64,000 nt of DNA from NCBI GenBank assembly GCA_039033215.1, contig JBCCDA010000007.1, positions 9,074 to 73,073 of the forward strand, in the 5' to 3' direction. The notes beneath the pieces were generated by a model. It had not been told where the DNA came from. It was given only the letters and a program-made list of their open reading frames with translations, and did no database searches. The translations under genes and the position numbers were made by a program. The stretch is from Thermohalobaculum sp039033215 (GTDB taxonomy: Bacteria; Pseudomonadota; Alphaproteobacteria; Rhodobacterales; Rhodobacteraceae). Of this stretch, positions 29,101 to 35,336 are shown piece by piece. How positions within the stretch are numbered: position 1 is the first letter of the stretch; the number at the start of each line of letters is the position of its first letter.

Positions 29101-32100
29101 TGCAGCTCGATCCTGCACTGCCTGGCTACGTACCGTCTGAGCTCTTCGAGCTTACCCGGTCGAGCGATGCGGCGATCAACTACGACATCTCGCTGGCCGA
29201 TCTCGGCGCTGCGGGCGACATCGGCAGCTACAAGGTGAACCTCTACTTCGCCGAGAGCGCCTTTGGTCCTGGTGGGCGTGTGTTCGACATCCTGACCGAG
29301 GGCGAGGTTGCGTTCGACAACTTCGATCCCTCCGCGGCGTTCGGGGTCGATACCGGCGGGTTCATCACGACAACTGTTGACGTGACCGACGGCGAGCTGA
29401 ACCTCTCGTTCCTGACTGGCCCTGAAAGCGGCGGTGTTCAGAACCCGATTGTCAGCGGCATCGAGATCATCGAGCTGATCGAACAGATCGATCCCGAGGC
29501 GGATCTCTCGCTGACCAAGGTCGTCTCGGACGACAATCCGGACTTCGGCGACATCATCACCTTCACGGTTACCGTCACGAACGACGGGCCGGATGCTGCA
29601 ACGGGTGTTGAGGTCGAGGAATTGCTCGGCAACGGTTTCGCGCTGGTCTCGACCGACCCGAGCGTCGGCTCCTTCGAGAACGGGGTCTGGACCCTTGGCG
29701 AGCTGGCTTCGGGTGAAAGCGCGACGCTGACGGTCGACGCTGAGGTTCTGCAATCGCCTCCGACACCGGACGAGGTTGTGTACCGGATCAACCCGGGAGC
29801 GGACTCGGTCATTGTTGTTGGCGAAGTAGACAGTATCGATGACAGCGAACCGGATTTCCCCAACGATGTGCCGAATGCTTCTCTGAACGGCAATGCCACG
29901 ACACCGCCGGGTATGAAGCAGTTCGCGCCAGGGGTGACGCTGACCGGTGGTCAGGAGTTTGGCAACGAGAACGGGTCACCCACAATCGACCTCTCGCTCC
30001 TGCCGGCCGACACGGTGCTCACGAACGAAGTCCTCGAGACCGAGCGGTTCGGCGTGCCGATCCGGACCAACACCGAGATCTTCCCAGAACAGCCGAAGAT
30101 GGAGTGGGACTTCGTTGTCGACAATGGCGACTACCAGGTACGGCTCTACTTCGCTGAGCTCTTCGCGACGGCGTCTGGCCAACGCATCTTCGATGTCGAG
30201 GTTGAGGGCGATCTGGTCCTGGACGACTATGACATCTTTGCCGACGTGGGCCAGAACACGGCAGTTCTGAAGTCCTTCAACACCACCGTGATCGACGGGA
30301 ACCTCGATGTCGACTTCACGACGGTCGTAGACAACGCGAAGATCAGCGCGATCGAGATCATCAAGCTCGGCAGTCCGGGCGAGGCGCTGGATTACACCAA
30401 CTCGGCACAGGTCCTGGCCGCGGGCACGGACGATCCGAACTCGACGGCTGGCAATGGTGTGATCGGCGAAGATGACGATGCAACCGTCACCGTCGGACCG
30501 GTCGCCGGTGGTATCAACGACGTCACGATCATCGCGACGGATCCGATGGGCGCCGAAGGTGAGCCAACCGATCCGGCGGTCTTCACCGTCAGCCTCGAAG
30601 AGGCGGCGGCCACCGACACGGTCGTCACCTACACGGTTGGTGGCACGGCAACGGCGGATGCGGACTACGTCGCGCTGACCGGTTCGGTCACGATCACTGC
30701 CGGCGATGTGTCGGCGGACATCGACGTGGCGGTGCTGGATGACCTGTCGGTCGATAGCGACGAGGACATTATCGTCACGCTGACGGGTGTCACCGGTGAT
30801 GCCAACGTGGCGCTCGGGTCCCCTGTGGAGGCAACCGTCGTCATCGCAGACGACGACGTCGCCAACCTCGTGAGCATCGAGGTGCTCGAGAACGCGGCCG
30901 AGCCGGAAGTGCCCGGTCAGTTCCAGATCAGCCTGACGGAGATCGCGACCACCGACACGGTTGTCACCTACACTGTTGGCGGTACCGCGACGGTGGACGA
31001 GGACTACGTGGCGCTCACCGGTTCGGCGACGATCCTCGCAGGCGAGACGGCAGCGGCGATCGACGTCACGGTGATCGACGACCTGGATCTGGAAGGCGAC
31101 GAGACCATCGTCGTGACCCTGGATGCAGTGACCGCTGGCGACGAGAACGTGTTGCTTGATGAGACGCCAACCGCCTCCATGGACCTGGTTGACAATGAGC
31201 TTCCGCCCGTTCCGGGATCGGCGCTCATCGAGATCACGCCCGACGCCGCTCTTGGTGCATCGACCTTCGGGGGAAGCAGCTTCCAGATTACCAACACTGG
31301 TGCTTTGGGTGATGCCAACATCGTGTCGATCAGCATCGATCTGTCGACCGCGATCCTGCCGGACATGGTCTTCGACCCGGTCGGTGCTGGTGGGGATGCC
31401 TTGGCAAGCTGCTTCACGCCGAACTCTGGTGGAACGGCGACCGGGTTGGTCGTTCCGGTCGATCCGTGCGTTGATCCCTTCTCGGATCCGCGCAACGGCG
31501 GCTTTGACACCATCACCGTCGACTTCACCGATTTCAATCCGGGGGAGAGCTTCTTCTTCACGGCGGACATCGACCCCAACAACATCCAGGGCGTGCCGGG
31601 TGCAGGGAACGCCGGAGGAGTGTCGGGCTACGAGCTGATCGGATCGACGGTGAGCATCACGTTCGACGATGGCACATTCCAAGAGGTGGCGACGACGTCG
31701 CTCTTCGAGGACGGCTCACTTGGCGGTGGTCAGGCCATCGCTCAGACGGTGTTCTCGACCACGACGGTGCTGCCAGCACCGGTGATCGAGCTGGTCGGCC
31801 CTGGGGTCGACACCTCGACGGGTCTGCTTGGTGATCAGATCTTCGTGCCGGAGGGCGAAACCGTCCAAACGGTCAAGATCACAGGGGTGCCGAGTGCCTT
31901 CTTCAGCTTGCTGCAGATGGACGCGCGGCTCTTCATTGCCTCGGGAGAAGACCCGTTCGATGTTCAGCCGGATGAGGCGCCGTTCTATGCCAACGAGGCG
32001 ATGGCAGGTCAGGCGATCTTCAACGGCCAGCTCGACGAGAATGGCGAAGCACTCGTGCCAGTCACGCTACTGGAGACGTTGGGCGCCGGCGAAACGCCGG

Positions 32101-35100
32101 ACGGTGGCCTGAACCACTTCGTAGCTGTGCTGAGCGATACGCCCTACGCGGTTGATCAGGCGGTGAGCCAGACGTCCAACACCCTTGTTGTGACAGAAGC
32201 ACCGGAGGTCGAGATCTCGGTTGTGGCTCTGGCCGATGGAGCGGAGCCCGAGACGAACGGTCAGTTCGAGGTCACCTTGGCCGAGGCATCCGCAGTCGAT
32301 ACGGTCGTGTCCTACGAGATCAACGCGGCAAGCACTGCGACGGCCGACAGCGACTACGTCGCGCTCAGCGGGTCGGTCACGATCCTCGCGGGTGAGACAT
32401 CTGCGCTGATCGACGTCACGGTTCTGGACGATGTCGAGGCGGAGGATCCGGAGACCGTTACGGTCGACCTCCTCGAGGTGGTACAAAGCAACGGTGTCGC
32501 CGTTCTGGGGGCGCAGACCAGCGCGACGGTCTCGATCACCAGCGAGGATATCGCCGAGGCAGACCTGTCGGTTTCGAAAACGGTGTCAGACACGACACCA
32601 GCGTTCGGCGACACGGTGACGTTCCTGATCGAGGTCACGAACGCTGGCCCCGGAGACGCGGGCGGCATCACGGTCGAAGACCTGATGGGCGATGGGTTCG
32701 AATTCTCGGCCGCCACGCTTTCCGCAGGGACGTTCGACGACCTGACCGGGCTCTGGACGCTGGGTGAATTGGCATCGGGTGAGACTGCAACGCTAAGCAT
32801 CGAAGCGGAGGTGCTGGAAGCGCAGCCGATCCCGGATGAGGTCATCTACCGCGTAAACCCCGGTGGCGATCAGACCTTCATCGTTGGTGTTGAGGACTCA
32901 ATCGAAGCCAGCAATCCTGACTGGCTGATCGATCCGACGCCAAACAGCCTGAATGGCAACGCAACCACGGCACCAGGTACCAGCGTGTATGCGCCCGGTA
33001 TCACGCGCACCGGCGGAAACGAGTTCGGCAACGAGAACGGAGCACCCGTGATCGACCTGTCGCTCCTGCCAGGTGACACCGCCGCTATTGCAAGCCTGTT
33101 CGAGACCGAGCGCTTCGGGGTGCCGTTGCGGGAAAACACCGAAATCTTCCCGGAACAGCCGAAGATGGAGTGGGATTTCGAGCTCGATAACGGCGACTAC
33201 ACCGTCAACCTCTACTTCGCCGAGATCTTGGCAACGACGGTTGGTGCTCGGGAGTTCGACGTCGAGGTCGAAGGGGCGCTTGTGCTGGATGACTACGACA
33301 TCTTCGCGGATGTCGGCGGCAATAAGGCGGTGTTGAAGTCGTTCGATGCGACGGTTGCTGACGGTAACCTGGATATCGACTTCACCAGTGTCACCGACAA
33401 CGCGAAGATCAGTGCGATCGAGATCATCAAGAAGGGTGTCGCAGCCGTTCCGTTCGACTACAGCACTACGGTCGAGATCCTGACCTCCGATGCGATCGAC
33501 CCCGACTCCACGCTGGGCAACGGTGTTCTTGGGGAGGATGACGACGCCTCGCTTACCCTGACGCCAAGCACCGAGGGTGTGAACGAGGACCCTGTCGCCA
33601 CGGATGACGTGGTGACGACACCTGAAGACGTCGCGGTCGAAATCGATGTGCTGGCCAACGACACGGACAGCAACGAAGACATCCTCTTCGTCGAAAGCGT
33701 CACCGACGGCACCAACGGCACCGTAGCCATCACGGCAGGTGGTGTGACCTATACGCCGGACGAGGAGTTCAGCGGCGAGGACACGTTCATCTACACGGTA
33801 TCGGACGGCAATGGTGGCACCGACACGGCGACAGTCACCGTGACGGTTGACCTGATCAACGACACGCCGATTGCCAACGATGATACGGTTACAGGTGATG
33901 AAGACACGATCATCCCGGGGGATGTGTCGACCAACGACTCCGACGCCGAGGAAGACGTTCTTCTCTACGAGCTGCTGGACGACGCTTTGAGCGGAAGTGT
34001 GCTCTTCAATGGCGATGGCACGTTCGACTATGTGCCGGATCCAGACTTCAGCGGCTCGGACAGTTTCACCTACACGGTGTCCGATGGAAACAGTAGCGAC
34101 ACCGCAACCGTCTTCATCACCGTGAACCCGGATGATGATCTCGTCGGCGACTCAGGTGACAACACCATCGAAACAACATCGGACAACGACATTGTCTACG
34201 CGGGTGCCGGCAACGATACGATCATCTCCAGCGAGGGAGCCGACCAGATCTACGGCGGCGACGACCTGGATGTGGTGGACTATGTCGGGTCGGATGACGG
34301 TGTCATCGTGCGGCTTGATGGCTCGGCCAACTCGGGCGGTGATGCGGAGGGCGATCAACTCTTCGACGTCGAGAACATCTTCGGGTCGAACTTCGATGAC
34401 ACTCTTGTCGGCGACGGTGAGGGCAACACGATCAACGGGAACGGTGGATCGGACTCGATCCTCGGCTCCAGCGACGATGATGTCCTGGGCGGTGGCCTCG
34501 GCGGCGACCGAGTTCGTGGAAACGCGGGCGAAGACACGATCGAGGGCAACGAAGGCAATGATCGGATCTTCGGAGATGAAGACGAGGACATGCTCTTCGG
34601 TGGCGCCAACAACGACCGAATCTTCGGTGGTGGAGACAACGATACCATCGAGGGGGGTAGCGGAGACGACGAGCTGTTCGGGACCCTCGGCGCCGATCTG
34701 ATCTACGGCGGAGAGGATGACGACTTCATCGCGGGCAACGACGGATCCGACATGCTCTTCGGCGGTACTGGAAACGATACGGTCAACGGCAACGAGTTTG
34801 GCGACGAGCTCTACGGTGGAGAGGACGACGATATCCTCAACGGTGGTTCAGGGATCGATGTGCTCTTCGGTGGAGATGGTGCCGACACACTCAACGGTGG
34901 TTCGGGTTCCGATCGGCTCACCGGTGGTGCGGATGCCGATACCTTCCAGTTCACGGTGACAGGCGGCATTGACCGGATCACTGACTGGGAGGACGGAGTT
35001 GACGTCCTGGACTTCACTGCGGATGGGTTTGGCTTCGGAGACTTCGCTGTGTCCGAGTTCGGCGGCGGCGCCGGAACCAAGCTCGTCGGTCACGGCTACG

Positions 35101-35156
35101 TCGTGTTCCTGGAGGGGATCGCGACCACGGATGTCGACAACACCGACTTCCTCTGA
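20106..35156 (+). CDS. Giant multidomain RTX protein (5016 residues), malectin/Calx-beta/DUF11 repeats
   Basis: One uninterrupted frame. Residues about 1-620 resemble a six-bladed PQQ sugar-dehydrogenase/sorbosone-type propeller (FGPDGRLYVTEQNG; FADGMRNAYDLARTPDGKIY). Then follow a concanavalin-like region (about 630-920), a tandem-95/cadherin-like domain, and malectin-like domains at about 1029-1212, 1345-1525, 1649-1839 and 2947-3129 alternating with Calx-beta-type repeats. After these come a CBM6/35-like domain (about 2132-2335), an SdrD B-like domain (about 2362-2479), two DUF11 domains each apparently interrupted by another malectin-like domain, three near-identical Calx-beta repeats (GGTATADADYVALTGS type), two VCBS/tandem-95 repeats, RTX nonapeptides (about 4677-4942) and a type I secretion C-terminus. 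No N-terminal signal peptide, as expected for type I export. Probably a secreted or surface protein binding glycans and Ca2+; enzymatic activity of the propeller is unproven. Confidence 0.93.
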   Translation: MPISFTEAGVFSGADGGPNILNNPTSLQFGPDGRLYVTEQNGSVNAFTVELQGDTWVATDAEELVDANGDGLVKNIQNHNDDGSVNNVEDNRQVTGILTAGTADEPILYISSSDPQIASNGEKNLDTNSGVVTRASFNSTTGEWEVVDLVRGLPRSEENHAVNGMILGEDGTTLLLQVGGFTNNGAPSGFFSYTNEYVLSGSVLELDLAALDALPTLTDPNGGQDGTSRDYKYDLPTLDDPNRTNAPVGLSDADAIAQGFLEDSDGMDLVGPWGGNDGLNMAILPADAPLRIFADGMRNAYDLARTPDGKIYTVDNGSNGGLGGAPAVEGQVFAGPDGQLGTADDIVAPDDGDGIAGEALAIPGVGSFGEGEPLQQIVEGGYYYHANPVRSNQNQSWTVYNDSGNEDTSLATSFVPDISALVPIGVNIADGFLIDPSKFAGLEGLDPNDVDDRAIIDARLFLSGVTIDSDALEQNDPDGDGPGQQAIEILGSSTNGILAYDSGGAAFGGTIDGKLFVTQFNDNITLLNINDAGTDLEPIFEEGPDGIFGTADDVVQDADGVLFVANTTLGVPLVNPLDVTQGPGGTLWVAEIGSNEITVLAPSNVIDPFNDDSDFDGILNVDDPFIRDASNGTLVTITPDAPTVWEFSQDAGDVTPGPDGFGGGLTGVMINGTTDFEEFFQSPLDPGDPNNSQIQLDNVKFVTAAGGGTTTIEQVSNGDPFENGNNGEFLFHTGFTLGATVETFTVTWVVKNPAATSLGNDITDSFQQIGGYIGDGTQSNYLKIVAIETANGGGTRNIQIALEDNDGISQSINLPANDVFNEAVLVQDSNIVFELEIDPTAGTAVPKATYTTTSGDVEITGGPTDVIDLTGSAVLNTIQGNNTVEGQTTGIATGLFATNNGSSNDTFQAVFDSITVTATEAEVAPVAGDDSFFTQPNNSLTISVADLLANDTDANASDTLVVTGVSGDANATVTLDDNGTAGDTSDDFVTFTPVTDFTGTSVFSYTVTDGTLTDTADVSVDVSDLSVLFRVNAGTATIAASANDPYNSTLDWIGTGAAGAQSGTQSGLDFSVNTGNLSVHDIAGRDASVADYVPQELFAQERWDPDSGAEMQYSFGGGDLAVGTYTANIFAGNGFGGTSAPGQRVFDILVEDELVFDDVDLAALFGHQTGGLLTWTGEVTDGTLDIEWVRDGVNSVENPTVNGIEILAGAVGEAPLSVSIVSGDQTVGEDDGSAFISILTNRTVPNDESVTFTYVIEGVTATPEADYSPNESLTGAGTATFTGTATIAGGSSDFQIPIDILQDTDIEPNETFTVEITSVSANASLGSVTQATVTIQDDDVVVTPGEAVVRINAGGAEVAANDGGIVWSADQTAVDTNGSAAIGTPSEFLRAGSDVATYGDNTPTGPGTNATGAPDALFTTERFWPGTADDAFGYDFDLENGDYVVNLYFDELFFGAAGARVFDVALEGDIVLDDFDPFVAAGSSNDTSKQSFAVSLTDGELNLDFIVGSVNNPNIAAIEILEVDSNTGPAVISIAAPDPASVVEDGDIGNTSLDFAVSFDTTPSEAVTIEYSVEINGVLTPGLTQVLGTADGTITVDVPNDDANDGAEAVTVTLTGVSVGGASAVLGTAVAASATVTEDDSDTPAAQVLYRVNAGGPELAAIDGGPAWTADLGTFGAANNSPYLFSAPTVNTIFNNSSANSYAGDVETTIGVPSSTPLALFDTERGDRGIEAPTIAYQFDVGTDFGLVEGDEVEVRLYVAEIFNGVDAAGERVFDVEVDGVVPTEFDDIDPFADGGNAGNVGTVRTYIATVDADGILDLNFLNGVENPAIKAIEILTVESGTLPTVSVGDPVPASIEETGDTGVTTLVFPVTFSEAPSEAVTVSYEVDINGTVTAASLVLGTSDGVISVDVPNDDASNGTENVTVTLTGITVGDAAAELGTTVASGAVTEDDGTTIDSFNGTPAVGNDFSNDSANPDDVTLLLGSNTLVSNGGGGDSDFITFEVAAGQRLTQINLTGVVDGVGGGEGVFLGIQLSDSFPALGDIVSGAESIDGGTVFSSAQAGTDLLPLLASTEVENVNPGQEQTTTGFALPLGPGQYTLWFNQNQSDTESTIELVTEEIPPAPTGDVYLANQDGNFVIEAEDARESEGGSGLNGWEFQTEHDLDGPGEIDENHEAFTGDGFLEWDGGQFFNDPSNGNLKYKIFVETTGTYYLNVRSSIEIEATGGANPFTEHNDSFGRMTDENGDPLEMLPGFKGGEVVDPTFTGENGNFNDGWHKNFQSGGPFNDWKWSNKNVDNTGIPIAYELEAGNTYHIEIAARSNNYAIDRIHLELIENPPGEGQVTNPVTPDENAPLSPLAVAGAEISGRVFADANGDAVDNGEPGIADVTVELLDDGGSVVDTVLTGIDGSYTFENLADGTYSVRFPTDLEGDALVAADQGGDDDVDSDANAATGETPAFAVVAGDVIDNVDAGYDREITLVGEAVLTVNDGANDIEISNFGAGSFQISNTGEKNITAIEIDVTDALFPDAVFDPFGLAGDLNAKILEINTEGGTGVITPAGGFDEDAIGITYIGAGGTAGYEKIRLTFNDFNPGETLGFSVDMDPNSVAGAAKGTLDSGAPLAGAGNWDVGGISGAELIGSSFIVEYDDASTSIGKLHGQGTGEQSGATALSTQSGESLDVTLTVNGLIPGAEGTYGTGGPQILISGPAGEIARVLVSKGFIVPFTNNFAVSDPYAATLDAQIAVLEASGFPANNAVEMLYVDVPLTGALQDISGLFDFSQVAGFDLSVPDQTNDYGILEEDKLPLAIVASVVDPATDIPKGEVTSPIHLVHSDTVSDIVLSPIVAEIVESGDTATFTQIDISAAVLAGAEGTYEAVLTVDGVEVAVQSVTLAEGANTFSLQVPNDNVDDGVDIASVTLREVGGGAAVPAVAAVFSITEDDGPIEGATLLRINAFGPELAALDAGPVWQADTVAAPIEYFSSGDGSAPFNRGDTIAAGDLQLDPALPGYVPSELFELTRSSDAAINYDISLADLGAAGDIGSYKVNLYFAESAFGPGGRVFDILTEGEVAFDNFDPSAAFGVDTGGFITTTVDVTDGELNLSFLTGPESGGVQNPIVSGIEIIELIEQIDPEADLSLTKVVSDDNPDFGDIITFTVTVTNDGPDAATGVEVEELLGNGFALVSTDPSVGSFENGVWTLGELASGESATLTVDAEVLQSPPTPDEVVYRINPGADSVIVVGEVDSIDDSEPDFPNDVPNASLNGNATTPPGMKQFAPGVTLTGGQEFGNENGSPTIDLSLLPADTVLTNEVLETERFGVPIRTNTEIFPEQPKMEWDFVVDNGDYQVRLYFAELFATASGQRIFDVEVEGDLVLDDYDIFADVGQNTAVLKSFNTTVIDGNLDVDFTTVVDNAKISAIEIIKLGSPGEALDYTNSAQVLAAGTDDPNSTAGNGVIGEDDDATVTVGPVAGGINDVTIIATDPMGAEGEPTDPAVFTVSLEEAAATDTVVTYTVGGTATADADYVALTGSVTITAGDVSADIDVAVLDDLSVDSDEDIIVTLTGVTGDANVALGSPVEATVVIADDDVANLVSIEVLENAAEPEVPGQFQISLTEIATTDTVVTYTVGGTATVDEDYVALTGSATILAGETAAAIDVTVIDDLDLEGDETIVVTLDAVTAGDENVLLDETPTASMDLVDNELPPVPGSALIEITPDAALGASTFGGSSFQITNTGALGDANIVSISIDLSTAILPDMVFDPVGAGGDALASCFTPNSGGTATGLVVPVDPCVDPFSDPRNGGFDTITVDFTDFNPGESFFFTADIDPNNIQGVPGAGNAGGVSGYELIGSTVSITFDDGTFQEVATTSLFEDGSLGGGQAIAQTVFSTTTVLPAPVIELVGPGVDTSTGLLGDQIFVPEGETVQTVKITGVPSAFFSLLQMDARLFIASGEDPFDVQPDEAPFYANEAMAGQAIFNGQLDENGEALVPVTLLETLGAGETPDGGLNHFVAVLSDTPYAVDQAVSQTSNTLVVTEAPEVEISVVALADGAEPETNGQFEVTLAEASAVDTVVSYEINAASTATADSDYVALSGSVTILAGETSALIDVTVLDDVEAEDPETVTVDLLEVVQSNGVAVLGAQTSATVSITSEDIAEADLSVSKTVSDTTPAFGDTVTFLIEVTNAGPGDAGGITVEDLMGDGFEFSAATLSAGTFDDLTGLWTLGELASGETATLSIEAEVLEAQPIPDEVIYRVNPGGDQTFIVGVEDSIEASNPDWLIDPTPNSLNGNATTAPGTSVYAPGITRTGGNEFGNENGAPVIDLSLLPGDTAAIASLFETERFGVPLRENTEIFPEQPKMEWDFELDNGDYTVNLYFAEILATTVGAREFDVEVEGALVLDDYDIFADVGGNKAVLKSFDATVADGNLDIDFTSVTDNAKISAIEIIKKGVAAVPFDYSTTVEILTSDAIDPDSTLGNGVLGEDDDASLTLTPSTEGVNEDPVATDDVVTTPEDVAVEIDVLANDTDSNEDILFVESVTDGTNGTVAITAGGVTYTPDEEFSGEDTFIYTVSDGNGGTDTATVTVTVDLINDTPIANDDTVTGDEDTIIPGDVSTNDSDAEEDVLLYELLDDALSGSVLFNGDGTFDYVPDPDFSGSDSFTYTVSDGNSSDTATVFITVNPDDDLVGDSGDNTIETTSDNDIVYAGAGNDTIISSEGADQIYGGDDLDVVDYVGSDDGVIVRLDGSANSGGDAEGDQLFDVENIFGSNFDDTLVGDGEGNTINGNGGSDSILGSSDDDVLGGGLGGDRVRGNAGEDTIEGNEGNDRIFGDEDEDMLFGGANNDRIFGGGDNDTIEGGSGDDELFGTLGADLIYGGEDDDFIAGNDGSDMLFGGTGNDTVNGNEFGDELYGGEDDDILNGGSGIDVLFGGDGADTLNGGSGSDRLTGGADADTFQFTVTGGIDRITDWEDGVDVLDFTADGFGFGDFAVSEFGGGAGTKLVGHGYVVFLEGIATTDVDNTDFL
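27553..28050 (+). repeat. Unrecognised duplicated protein module, copy A
   Basis: Encodes about 165 residues of the 5016-residue protein containing SFQISNTG, FPDAVFDPFG, DFNPGETLGFSVDMDPN and GAELIGS. A second copy with the same order of motifs lies at 31222-31670. I do not recognise the domain family. Confidence 0.6.
29497..30500 (+). repeat. DUF11 domain interrupted by a malectin-like domain, copy 1
   Basis: The DUF11 body (ADLSLTKVVSDDNPDFGD to LTVDAEVLQ, 29497-29754) lacks its usual last strand, and is followed by a malectin-like domain (VVYRINPG to SAIEIIKLG, 29771-30370). The missing DUF11 end then appears: YTNSAQVLAAGTDDPNS and GEDDDATVTV (30390-30500). The malectin-like unit thus looks inserted before the last DUF11 strands. 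Confidence 0.75.
31222..31670 (+). repeat. Unrecognised duplicated protein module, copy B
   Basis: Encodes SFQITNTG, LPDMVFDPVG, DFNPGESFFFTADIDPN and GYELIGS, matching copy A at 27553-28050 in order and spacing. It differs by an insertion with two Cys residues (SCFTPNSGG; VDPCVDP). Confidence 0.6.
32558..33570 (+). repeat. DUF11 domain interrupted by a malectin-like domain, copy 2
   Basis: Same layout as the copy at 29497-30500: ADLSVSKTVSDTTPAFGD to LSIEAEVLE, then VIYRVNPGG to SAIEIIKKG, then the DUF11 end YSTTVEILTSDAIDPDST and GEDDDASLTL. The two copies share long stretches such as TEIFPEQPKMEWDF and VLDDYDIFADVG, so they arose by internal duplication of about 1 kb. Confidence 0.75.
34135..34930 (+). 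repeat. RTX (hemolysin-type Ca2+-binding) nonapeptide array
   Basis: About 25-30 degenerate GGxGxDxux nonapeptides (for example AGAGNDTII, FGGTGNDTV, YGGEDDDIL, NGGSGSDRL). These form Ca2+-bound parallel beta-rolls in secreted proteins. They precede the export signal at the end of the 5016-residue protein. Confidence 0.9.
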
Positions 35157-35182
35157 CGGAAACGTCTGAGGCATCAAGCGAA

Positions 35183-35265
35183 GCTGCAAGCTGATCCTGG
35201 AACTTGGACCAGCTTGCAGCGATCTTCAGATTTGGCCGCGGTCACGCTTGTGGCTGCGGCCTTTT
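35183..35265 (+). terminator. Double stem-loop terminator after the 5016-residue gene
   Basis: First hairpin 35183-35220: an 11-bp perfect stem GCTGCAAGCTG / CAGCTTGCAGC, extended by three pairs after one mismatch. Second hairpin 35234-35261: GGCCGC / GCGGCC followed by TTTT, a rho-independent terminator form. They end the transcript 27-110 bases after the stop codon, in the space before the convergent amidohydrolase gene. Confidence 0.75.
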
Positions 35266-35336
35266 CCTGAAGCGTGGCAGAGTCGCCCATCGAGTTGACG
35301 TTGAGGTGTCGGCCCTGCTGAGCCCACCGTGACGGG

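Noticed and set aside
21012..31682. Several 500-700 codon minus-strand frames opposite the 5016-residue gene
   Set aside because: They mirror the giant gene and have no own start signals or recognisable domains.
34135..34930. Tandem short DNA repeats that could be taken for a CRISPR array or satellite
   Set aside because: The repeats keep the reading frame and encode RTX nonapeptides; there are no constant repeats with unique spacers and no cas genes.
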